Below, piece by piece: positions 55,965 through 64,000 of a stretch of DNA of 64,000 bases; position 1 is the first letter of the stretch; the number at the start of each line of letters is the position of its first letter. Where the stretch lies: contig NC_059556.1 in the NCBI RefSeq assembly GCF_905220415.1, forward strand, positions 5,840,501-5,904,500, given 5' to 3'. This DNA is from Colias croceus (lineage: Eukaryota > Arthropoda > Insecta > Lepidoptera > Pieridae). A program made the translations under genes and the position numbers. Under the pieces are notes generated by a model. That model was not told the DNA's origin. It ran no database searches and was given only the letters and a program-made list of their open reading frames with translations.

Positions 55965-57810
55965 ATGGTAAACAACAAAATGAAAAGACTTAAGAAACGA
56001 GAACTAAAGAAGATTCAAATTGAAAAGATGATTAAATGTCGAAGGTAAGTTATAATAGTATTGTTATAATATTAATCTTATATATAAAAATGAATCGCAA
56101 AATGTGTTGGTAAGCGCATAACTCGAGAACGGGTGGACCGATTTTGATAATTTTTTTTTATTATATTCCTTGAAGTATGAGGATGGTTTTTATGTAGAGA
56201 AAACGTATATATATACCACGGGCGAAGCCGGGGCGGACCGCTAGTAAATAATAATCTAATATATAAAAATCAATGCCACTTTTCGTTGTAATTCCATAAC
56301 TCGAGAACGGCTGAACCGATTTCGATAATTCTTTTTTTATTATATTCCTTGAAGTACGAGGATGGTTCTTATGTAGAGAAAACGTTAATATGTACCACGG
56401 GCGAAGCCGGGGCGGACCGCTAGTCTTATATATAAAATTCTCGTGTCACAGTGTTAGTCTGCATACTCCTCCGAAACGGCTGGACCGATTTTCATGAAAT
56501 TTTCTGTGCATATCGGGTAAGTCTGATAATCGGCCAACATCTATTTTTCATATGTACCACGGGCGAAGCCGGGGCGGGCCGCTAGTTATAATATAAAAAG
56601 ATATGTCTTGATTTACCTATTTGAGAAGGTTTAGTTTCTGTAAAATAGTTTCCGCGGGCTGAGTATTGACGCGATAGCAACTATAGATAGGTAAATAAAA
56701 TTCATAGTGGTACCTAATTCTTACAGTCGCGGTGCAATCAATCAAGTCAAGAAAGATTTATATTATTATTACTAGGATTCTGCCCGCGGCTTCGCCCGCG
56801 CAGTCAAAGAAATACCCGCATAGTTCCCATTCCCGTGGGATTTCCGGGATCGCGTAATTTTCCCGGGATAAAAAGTAGCCTATGTCCTTTCTCGGGTATC
56901 AATATATCTCCATACCAAATTTCATGAAAATTGGTTCAGTAGTTTAGGCGTGATTGAGTAACAGACAGCAGACAGACAGAGTTACTTTCGCATTTATAAT
57001 AGATATTAGTATGGATTACTATAGGCAGATCCTATGTTCGCTCCAGTAAATAATAATATAAATAATATGTAAACCGGTTGTGAATAGTACATATATATTA
57101 TATTTACAATCTGTATTAGATAATCATACATAACATCTATACGTAGGTATAACAAATTCGTACGAAAGTCAAAACTGTACTTACATTGAATAGGTATTTT
57201 TTTATAATATACATATGTATATGTATATATATATAATATAGTCATAATCTGTATTACATAGTAATATGTAGTACATATCTATACATAAATATAGTTTTTA
57301 GAATTTTTGTATGTCTGTCTGTATGTATGTCTGGGCTCTAATTTTGGTACAGATATAGCTTGAGACCTGAGAAAGGTCATAGGATGAGTTTTATCCCGTA
57401 AACAAAAAAAACTGTCTGTGTTTGTCTGTTTGTTTGTACACGCTAATCTCCGGAACTACTGGACGGATTTGTATGAAAGTTATTTTGTTGTGTAGGTACT
57501 ATTATATTATTATCCGGGAAATATAATAATTTATTTTGAAAACTGAAACACCTGGTGCAGAACCGCAACAGACCACCTAAACTATAGATTCATTTGAGAA
57601 AGTTTATCCAGGCGAGTTTGGATATTATTATTTGTGTAAATTCTGTAAATTCGTTTCCGCGAGTTGAGTATTCATGCGACGATATTTATAGATACCTACA
57701 TTCATAGAGGGTACCTACAAACACACTTTTTATACTTAGTTATGTAGGTACCTAATTCCTACGTTCGCCTTGCAAATGCAATCAATCAAATCGGGAATGT
57801 TTTATAATAT

Positions 57811-57861
<51 letters not shown>

Positions 57862-59787
57862 TAGTATTACTATAGGTAGATTCCTATGTTTGCTCCAGTA
57901 AATAACCAATACAAGTTGTGAATAGTAACTACACATTATATATATTTACAATCTGTATTAGATAATAATATTACAATCACATAGATATAAAAAAATTGTA
58001 CGAAAGTCAAAACTGTACATTGAATATTTTTACGGATACTTGGGGCGTGATTTTCAATCGATATCGGAGCCAAAAATATAGGTACATAGTTTATATAATT
58101 GTTGTCTGTTTGTCTGTATGTATGTCTGGCTCTAGATAGCTTGAGACCTGAGAAAGGACATTGGATAGGTTTGTTCCCGTAAATCCAAAAAAACTCTATG
58201 TGTCTGTTTGTTTGTACACGCCAATCTCCGGAACTATTGGACGGCTTTGAATGAAAGTTATTTTGTTGTGTAGGTATTATCTGGGCAATATAAATATACA
58301 AATTCGAAGATCTAGAATGTATGATGAGGGACCCTGAGATCATTTATAGGAGTGACGTCAACAAAAATTGTTGCGTCTGATGGAAATTTTCTGTTGATTA
58401 AAAAAAATCAAAGATCTGGAACATCTGATATAGACCCATAAGAGCCCAGCTACACTATAACATTTATAAGAATGACGTTTTACAAAAATTGTTCAGTCTG
58501 ATGGGCGTTTTCTGATAAAAAAATTCGAAGGTCTGTAACAACTGATGAGGAACCCTAAAATCCCAGCTGCACTATTACATTTATAGGAATGAAGTCCTAA
58601 AAAAATTGTTCAGTCTAATTAAAAAATTCGAAGGTCTGGAACATCTGATGAGGAACCCTAGGAGCTCAAACAAACTATACCATTATGAATAATTAGAATC
58701 ACATGTTTTTAGTCGTCTCCCGATAAAATAATACAACAAATTTTAGAATTCGAAGAAATTCCGAAGAAATTTGTTAATATGAACAAAATAATAACAAGGA
58801 ATATTTATTTTTATTTTCAGAATAATTGCAGAGTCGAAAAATATTGTACAATCTAACGAATTTGATAAAAACAAAGTTCTGGAGGAATGTGTGTCGTCGA
58901 CTGTGTATGTTTATTTAAAAATAGTATCTATACTCGCTATTTCGACTTTGTATAATTTTTATTTGTTTAATTGAAAGTTTTACCCTGTTTGAAAGTAATT
59001 TACTAATTTCACAGAACAATTTTAAATTTGGAAAATGTGGACCCTCACTCCCAACCTGTGTCTACTGACTATTGCCAGGCAGAAAAAAATACTCCAGAAA
59101 GGTACCTGCTAAAGTTACCAGCTCTCGATAAAATAATACGTAAATTTCGAAGAACTTTGTAATATTTTATAAAGGATAATTTTTATTTTTATTTTTAGAA
59201 TAATTGCTGAGTCGAAAAATGTCGTACAATCTAACCAAATTAATCAAAATAAAGTTCTGGAGGAATGTGTGTCGTCGACTGCGTATGTTTATTTAAAAAT
59301 AGTATCCATTCTCGCTTTTTCGCATTTGATTAATTAACCTGCTTATATTGTTTAACTTTTTCATTACAGTTCATTGAAGCGAAGAGCTACTCTAAAGAGT
59401 CAGAAACAAGTTCAGGAGGAAAATTTGTACGATGCAGCAGAGAGAGTCATAATAGACAAGATGTACTTCCTGGAGAAATTAAAAATTATATCCAATCATG
59501 CCCCTCAATTTGGTTGTACTCTTTCTAATTTAAATATAATAGGCGAAAGTAAAGTGGGTTTACGTTCAAAACTGAAACTGGCGTGTAATATGTGCAGAAG
59601 TGAATTTACACTGAATACGACAGATCCACAGCCAACTCAAAACCTAGATATAAACATAGCAGCTGTTTCCGGTATTACTAGTGTAGGCATTGGGTTAGAA
59701 CAATTTCAAGGTTTGTGTGCAGCCATGAATCTTCCCATAATGACGCAACAAATGTACCGAAAAAAACACACGGAAGTTTGTGATCAA
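55965..59787 (+). CDS. Mutator-like transposase-domain gene, 5' exons, interrupted by gypsy
   Basis: Five exons join in phase: 55965-56044, 58821-58904, 59015-59101, 59199-59282 and 59370 to at least 59787. The start (ATG 55965) gives a Lys/Arg-rich helix (KMKRLKKRELKKIQIEKM). The last exon encodes MYFLEKLKIISNHAPQFGCT, LNIIGESKVGLRSKLKLACN, a CNMC pair, and NIAAVSGITSVGIG with a QMYRKKHTEVC end. This is the N-terminal part of the insect Mutator-like transposase domain as I recall it. The catalytic DDE region is absent. At 59788 the sequence switches to retrotransposon LTR, after which the frame runs on only to a TAA at 59848-59850. Exons 58821-58904 and 59199-59282 are a tandem duplicate. 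It may be a transposon remnant or a domesticated gene broken by the insertion; the rest may resume right of the window. Confidence 0.7.
56075..56585 (+). mobile_element. Three head-to-tail Helitron-like copies
   Basis: Units 56075-56244, 56254-56423 and 56425-56585 each run from an (A/T)CT(T/A)ATATATAAAA start to a (C)CACGGGCGAAGCCGGGGCGG end followed by CTAG. The third starts right at the CTAG|T of the second. They fill the first intron of the Mutator-like gene. Confidence 0.75.
56772..57013 (-). mobile_element. Helitron-like element, hybrid of subfamilies
   Basis: The minus-strand 3' end GCGCGGGCGAAGCCGCGGGC...CTAG is subfamily 1, while the 5' half (ATACTAATATCTATTATAAA, GTCTGTCTGCTGTCTG) resembles the 46809 element. 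Confidence 0.65.
57017..58280 (+). repeat. Direct duplication within the Mutator-like gene's intron
   Basis: A segment from ACTATAGGCAGATCCTATGT (57017) through AGCTTGAGACCTGAGAAAGG (~57360) to GAAAGTTATTTTGTTGTGTA (~57495) is repeated from 57868 to ~58275 with indels. A (TA)n tract at 57808-57856 separates the copies. Confidence 0.7.
57808..57856. repeat. (TA)n microsatellite
   Basis: About 49 bp of alternating TA between the two direct copies. Confidence 0.9.
58301..58690 (+). repeat. ~105-116-bp tandem repeat, 3.5 units
   Basis: Units begin AATTCGAAG(A/G)TCTGGAACATC near 58301, 58406, 58522 and 58625, each followed by GATGAGGAACCCT, CATTTATAGGAATGACGT and AAAAATTGTTCAGTCTGATG. In the intron of the Mutator-like gene. 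Confidence 0.8.
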
Positions 59788-59900
59788 TGTGTTATAATTA
59801 AATACGAATATAAATATGAAATAAAATATTTAAATACTTGTTGTGTGTAATAAATACGTATGATAAAATACATACACTAAAATATTGTGTGTTAGCCACA
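59788..59900 (-). repeat. Putative 3' LTR of the gypsy element
   Basis: Directly after the purine tract, TGTGGCTAACAC starts the LTR; the Mutator-like coding sequence resumes at 59787, so the LTR is at most 113 bp here. Its distal end (ATTATAACACA) does not match the 5' LTR end seen at 63967 (ATTATCACGCACCCCACA) except around ATTAT-AC-ACA, so it may be truncated or rearranged. Confidence 0.55.
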
Positions 59901-59914
59901 TCACTCCCCTCCAG
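59901..59914 (-). promoter_or_regulatory. Polypurine tract
   Basis: CTGGAGGGGAGTGA on the minus strand, nine bases past the gag-pol stop and directly before the LTR TG. It is the expected plus-strand primer for reverse transcription. Confidence 0.7.
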
Positions 59915-59922
59915 AGACCGGG

Positions 59923-62900
59923 TTAAGGGCGATAAAAGTCTGGGAAGTGAACTCTCCTCCCAGAGCGAGTGGTATATGCCACGGGAGCACTGGGAAGAGG
60001 TAGGGGAGGACTGGGAGGTGGAAGAGCGGGAGCGGGAGAAGGAAGGATTTCAGTGGGAGACGATAGTAAGTAGGCTGGCTTAAGGCGGTCTATGCTTACC
60101 GTCGTTGACTTTCCTTTTAATTTAATTTTGAAGAATTTTTTATCTCTAGAAATGACCGCATATGGTCCTGTATATGCGGGTTGCAAGGAGCCACGCAGTG
60201 CGTCTTCCCTAAGGAATACGTGACCGCATGTGGCTAAATCTTTGTAAATGAATATTTTTTTCTTGCCGTGATGTTGTGTTGGTACAGGACGAATATTCCT
60301 GGCGAAATTCGTCAACCGAGCTGATAAGTCGGTGATATCAGTAGTGTAAGACGAGGTGTCGTGACCAAAAAATTCACCTGGTAGGCGAAGTGGTTCACCG
60401 AAAACCAGCTCAGCTGAGGAAGAGTGCAGATCCTCTTTCACAGCACTTCTTATGCCGAGAAGCACGAGGGGTAGTGTTTCCACCCAGTTTGCGTCAGCGT
60501 GACAGGTAATTGCAGCTTTCAATTGTCTGTGGAAGCGCTCCACTAAGCCGTTGCACTGCGGGTGATATGCCGTTGTCTTACGGTGATCGAAGCCGATAGA
60601 CTTAGCGAGCTGCTGGAATAGGGCCGATTGAAATTGTGCACCGCGGTCAGTAACGACGTCGGTTGGACAACCATAGCGGGCTACCCAGCAGGACACAAAA
60701 GCTTTTGCGACAGTTTCTGCGGTGATGTCGGTAAGTGGTACAGCTTCCGGCCATCGCGTGAAGCGATCGACGGCTGTTAGGCAATACCGATAATCACCGC
60801 AAGGTGGTAAAGGGCCGATTAGGTCTATATGGACATGTTTGAATCGCGCTGAAGGTAAAGCGAGCGTACCAATAGGTGACGCGACATGCCTGTTTACCTT
60901 CGAGCGCTGACAGGTCAAACATGCCTTAGACCATTCGCGGCAGTCCTTCCGCATTAAAGGCCAGACAAACCTCTGTGCAACGAGCTTGGCTGAAGAATTT
61001 GCACCTGGGTGGCTTAATGAGTGCAGACAATTGAAAACCTGCTGACGCAGTTGTGTAGGGACGAAAGGTCTGGGAGTCGGTGTACTGACGTCGCAGTACA
61101 GTGGAGTACGACTTCCAGGTAAATTCATCTGTTTTAGGCGAAGAGATGATTCGCCTTTGAGATGCGCGGTGAGCTCAGGATCTGAAGCTTGTAACCTTGC
61201 CATCTCTTCTAAATCGACAGGCCTCTGCAGTTCACATACGCGTGATAAAGTATCAGCGACGACATTATTTGCACCTGATATGTGCTGTATGTCGGTTGTG
61301 AACTGCGAGATGTAGTCGAGGTGTCTATACTGACGCGGCGTGCAGTTACTTTTCCTCTCGTGGAAAGCGTAACATAACGGCTTGTGGTCAGTATAGATCG
61401 TGAAATGATTAGCCTCTAGCATGTGTCGGAAGTACCGTATGCTCTCGTAGATGGCAAGGAGCTCTCGATCGTATGGAGAATACTTCACCTGTGACGGGCT
61501 CAACTTGCGCGAGAAGAATGCAAGCGGCTGCCAATCATCATCCTTAAGCTGTTGTAGGACTCCACCTATCGCTGTATCTGAAGCGTCAGTGACGAGTCCT
61601 AATTTAGTTTCACTGGCAGGATGAGCAAGCAGGGCTGCTTCGCAAAGGCTTTTCTTACAGTCCTTGAATGACTGCAGCAAATTTCCTTCTATGACCACGG
61701 GATGAGAACCTTTAACGGAACCTACAAGCAAGGCGTTTAATGGTGCTTGAATTTGGGCAGCATTGGGCAAGAAACGTCGGTAAAAATTGACCATGCCCAA
61801 GAATCTTCGAAGCTCTCGAACAGTTCTTGGGACAGGAAAATCGGCGATAGCTTGCACCTTGCTGTCCAAAGGTTTGGTTCCCTTTTCAGAGATTTCGTAG
61901 CCTGGAAATGTTACCTTAGGAGCGCCGAAGACACACTTGGCTGTGTTTATAAGAACACCATAATCTCTCATGCGGGTAAAGAGTTGGCGCAGGTGGTCTT
62001 CGTGCTCTTGTGCTGATCTGCTGAATATCAGGAAGTCGTCGAGATACGGATAACAGAAATCTAGGCCTCGCGTCAATTCATCGACAAATCTCTGAAAAGT
62101 TTGACCTGCGTTGCGAAGTCCGAAGGTCATGAAAGGAAATTCGTACAAACCGAAGGGTGTGGTGATTGCCGTCTTCGGGATATCGCCTTCAGAAACAGGA
62201 ATCTGATTGTACGCCTTAACTAAATCGATGACAGAAAATATAGTACAACCAGACAGACAGTGTGAAAAGTCCTGTATGTGCCTGATTGGATACTTATCTG
62301 GTATCGTTCTTGCGTTGAGAAGTCTGTAGTCACCGCATGGACGCCATCCATTGTCCTTCTTCGATGCGAGGTGAAGCGGAGACGACCACGGGCTGTCAGA
62401 TGGACGGGCTGTTCCGTTGGCTATCATAGCCTCAAATTCCATCTTTGCAATTTTAAGTTTGTCAGGAGCCAGGCGTCTAGGGGAACAGGAAACGGGAGGG
62501 CCAGGGGTTGTGCGAATGTGGTGTGTAGTGTTGTGTTTGACAATACCTGGAGTACCAGCGGGGCGTGTTAGTTCTGGGTATTGCGCTAAAATTTTATGAT
62601 AATTACTATCACCACCAGTTACAACCTTAACACTAGAAATATTACAATTAATTGAATTACATTTACTTGCTGAGCTGCTGACATTGGTTAAGCCATCGAT
62701 CAGTTGTTTATTACTAACGTCAACAATAATTTGGTAATGTGAAAGAAAATCTACACCAATAATAGCTTTAGTGACGTCAGCTACAACAAAACGCCATGGA
62801 AATACGCGACGTAGGCCTAAGTTGAGATTTAACTGAATGTAACCGTAAGTATCGATGACGGAACCATTGGCAGCACACAGTTGGTAATTAGTTTTACATC

Positions 62901-63918
62901 GTTTTTCAGACACAGCAGTTATAGGGAAAACACAAATATCACTACCGGTATCTATTAGATATTCAACATTTAGAGTGGGATCCGTAATGAAAAGACGACC
63001 AGGGGAAATGGGACAGGCGTTAGTCGCCATCACTGAGTGTGGTACGCGTTTCGTGTCGTGCGATTCCTTGAAGTCGCATGGCTTAATGCATCTGTTAGCC
63101 TTTGTGCCATGTTTGTTATGGTACCAGCAGATAGGATAACGCCGGTAATTAGAGTGGGACCGTCGAGAAGAAACACGTTGACGACGATGGGGAGAGGGGT
63201 CTCTGCGCACACGGGGGCCGGGTCGGGAACTGCTTACATGGGCGGATAGCGCGCTCGCCTGGCGCGTCAGCTCCGCCACCTGGCGTGCCAACTCGTCCAT
63301 AGGTGATGAAGGTGAAGATGCTGAAGCTGCCGCAACATGAGTGGTAGGAGCCGCGATGTCATTTACACGATCAGCTAACTCGGCAAGAGCGTCTAGGGGT
63401 AGCGTAGGCTGTGACGCTACGATCGGCTGCAATCCGGTAGGTAACCGGCTGGTCCAGATTGTTTTCAAAAAATCTTCTGGGATTTCGGGACCCGCCAGGT
63501 GCTGCAAATGCCGCAGAAATTGGGACGGCTTACGTAGTCCTTGCTGCTCGTGCATCAACAGCTGTTTCACTTTATTTTCTCTGGACACGGACAATCTTTT
63601 TATTAACTCTGATTTCAATTTATTATAATCAGCAGGGCCGGTAAGGATGTCTTCGACCTCGGCCGCATACTGCCGGTCCAATGTGGCCAATATGTGATAA
63701 AATTTTGTAGTGTTGTCAGTTATGTTCATTATAGCGAATTGTCCTTCGACTTGTGCAAACCATATTGCAGGTTTTTCAGGCCAGAAAGGTGGGATCCTTA
63801 AATTAACGGATGGTTGCTGGGCGGGCGACACGTGCGACGGTCGTTCCGCCATTTTGACGCACCTTCGCGCTTGAGTATTTACTCGATCAGCGTTGTCGGA
63901 ATCGCTTGCACTAGACAT
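59923..63918 (-). CDS. Gypsy gag-pol polyprotein, intact 1,331 residues
   Basis: One uninterrupted frame, so gag and pol are fused without a frameshift. The gag region spans ~40-230. A C-x3-H/C-x3-C-type knuckle (C264 to C281) follows an Arg/Ser-rich stretch. The aspartic protease has DTGS (~323). The reverse transcriptase has YLDD (~625). RNase H has TDAS (~777) and TDHKPL. The integrase has an HHCC finger (H~966 to CLTC~998), then catalytic D~1031, D~1089 and E~1127; the last two are separated by 35 residues. The C-terminus is Pro/Ser-rich. All key catalytic residues are present, so the element may be active. The domain order PR-RT-RH-IN defines Ty3/gypsy. The clade is inferred from the fused frame, the gag finger and the primer site. 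Confidence 0.95.
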   Translation of the reverse strand: MSSASDSDNADRVNTQARRCVKMAERPSHVSPAQQPSVNLRIPPFWPEKPAIWFAQVEGQFAIMNITDNTTKFYHILATLDRQYAAEVEDILTGPADYNKLKSELIKRLSVSRENKVKQLLMHEQQGLRKPSQFLRHLQHLAGPEIPEDFLKTIWTSRLPTGLQPIVASQPTLPLDALAELADRVNDIAAPTTHVAAASASSPSSPMDELARQVAELTRQASALSAHVSSSRPGPRVRRDPSPHRRQRVSSRRSHSNYRRYPICWYHNKHGTKANRCIKPCDFKESHDTKRVPHSVMATNACPISPGRLFITDPTLNVEYLIDTGSDICVFPITAVSEKRCKTNYQLCAANGSVIDTYGYIQLNLNLGLRRVFPWRFVVADVTKAIIGVDFLSHYQIIVDVSNKQLIDGLTNVSSSASKCNSINCNISSVKVVTGGDSNYHKILAQYPELTRPAGTPGIVKHNTTHHIRTTPGPPVSCSPRRLAPDKLKIAKMEFEAMIANGTARPSDSPWSSPLHLASKKDNGWRPCGDYRLLNARTIPDKYPIRHIQDFSHCLSGCTIFSVIDLVKAYNQIPVSEGDIPKTAITTPFGLYEFPFMTFGLRNAGQTFQRFVDELTRGLDFCYPYLDDFLIFSRSAQEHEDHLRQLFTRMRDYGVLINTAKCVFGAPKVTFPGYEISEKGTKPLDSKVQAIADFPVPRTVRELRRFLGMVNFYRRFLPNAAQIQAPLNALLVGSVKGSHPVVIEGNLLQSFKDCKKSLCEAALLAHPASETKLGLVTDASDTAIGGVLQQLKDDDWQPLAFFSRKLSPSQVKYSPYDRELLAIYESIRYFRHMLEANHFTIYTDHKPLCYAFHERKSNCTPRQYRHLDYISQFTTDIQHISGANNVVADTLSRVCELQRPVDLEEMARLQASDPELTAHLKGESSLRLKQMNLPGSRTPLYCDVSTPTPRPFVPTQLRQQVFNCLHSLSHPGANSSAKLVAQRFVWPLMRKDCREWSKACLTCQRSKVNRHVASPIGTLALPSARFKHVHIDLIGPLPPCGDYRYCLTAVDRFTRWPEAVPLTDITAETVAKAFVSCWVARYGCPTDVVTDRGAQFQSALFQQLAKSIGFDHRKTTAYHPQCNGLVERFHRQLKAAITCHADANWVETLPLVLLGIRSAVKEDLHSSSAELVFGEPLRLPGEFFGHDTSSYTTDITDLSARLTNFARNIRPVPTQHHGKKKIFIYKDLATCGHVFLREDALRGSLQPAYTGPYAVISRDKKFFKIKLKGKSTTVSIDRLKPAYLLSSPTEILPSPAPALPPPSPPLPLPSAPVAYTTRSGRRVHFPDFYRP

Positions 63919-63953
63919 AGTTCGTATATATATAGGTATATATAGTGTTCGGA

Positions 63954-63963
63954 GGGGTCACCA
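63954..63963 (-). promoter_or_regulatory. Primer binding site, tRNA-Trp type
   Basis: TGGTGACCCC on the minus strand, three bases after the LTR end. This matches the 3' end of insect tRNA-Trp as recalled; complementarity is lost after ten bases. Confidence 0.65.
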
Positions 63964-63966
63964 ATT

Positions 63967-64000
63967 TGTGGGGTGCGTGATAATGGATAGGTATTAATTA
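63967..64000 (-). repeat. 3' end of the gypsy 5' LTR (cut by window edge)
   Basis: Minus-strand sequence ending CACGCACCCCACA just before the primer site. The rest of the LTR and the target duplication lie right of the window. Confidence 0.6.

Larger units (their letters stand above)
59788..64000 (-). mobile_element. Ty3/gypsy LTR retrotransposon (CsRn1/Kabuki-like), 5' end beyond window
   Basis: Minus-strand order: 5' LTR end (63967-64000, partial), primer binding site (63954-63963), a single gag-pol frame (63918-59923), a purine tract (59914-59901), then the 3' LTR start TGTGG at 59900. LTR edges TGTGG...CCACA fit each other. The gag-pol frame is intact, so insertion is recent. It sits in the Mutator-like gene. 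No env frame. Confidence 0.88.

Noticed and set aside
57936..58343. 135-codon minus-strand open frame
   Set aside because: It runs through a duplicated intronic repeat and a minisatellite and has no domain.
61747..63644. Plus-strand frames opposite gag-pol
   Set aside because: Antisense shadows of the intact minus-strand polyprotein.
1..64000. CRISPR arrays, operons, bacterial-type promoters and tRNA or rRNA genes
   Set aside because: The window is intron-rich animal DNA. The regular 120-bp and 1,088-bp repeats have no repeat-spacer design, and I found no cloverleaf with intact A and B boxes by eye.

Overview
The window is nuclear DNA of an insect, most likely a moth or butterfly. Genes are cut into many short GT-AG exons separated by AT-rich introns. 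The introns and spacers are crowded with Helitron-like repeats ending in a GC-rich hairpin and CTAG, retroposon ends with (TGATGA)n tails, many short inverted-repeat transposons, and a Ty3/gypsy element of the kind known from silkworm. This lineage call is an inference from repeat types and protein similarity recalled from memory; no database search was run.

Layout. (1) 348-24262, plus strand: the last 31 exons of HEATR5 (HEATR5B/Laa1 family), 1,650 codons in one continuous phase-consistent frame ending in TAA; the first ~400 residues lie left of the window. (2) 24263-27086: convergent spacer with the HEATR5 3' UTR. (3) 27087-52669, minus strand: the last three exons of TRMT61A, the catalytic subunit of tRNA m1A58 methyltransferase, with a 24.6-kb intron; its upstream exons, including the SAM-binding core, are not visible and should lie right of 64000. 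(4) 55965-59787, plus strand: a multi-exon gene with the N-terminal part of a Mutator-like transposase domain, cut off by (5) a Ty3/gypsy retrotransposon on the minus strand (59788 to past the window end) with one intact 1,331-codon gag-pol frame.

The two housekeeping genes act in unrelated processes: HEATR5 in AP-1/clathrin vesicle traffic and TRMT61A in tRNA modification. They are only tail-to-tail neighbours. The most unusual content is not coding. At least six HEATR5 exons have decayed partial copies in the adjacent introns, and one has been amplified about 17 times with a 1,088-bp higher-order period. Two long, near-perfect inverted repeats lie inside introns: 172-bp arms in HEATR5, and ~660-bp arms around a 120-bp tandem array in TRMT61A. 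Several other inverted-repeat elements show target-site duplications readable directly from the sequence (TAA or TTA, TA, and an 8-bp hAT-type duplication), and one is nested inside another.
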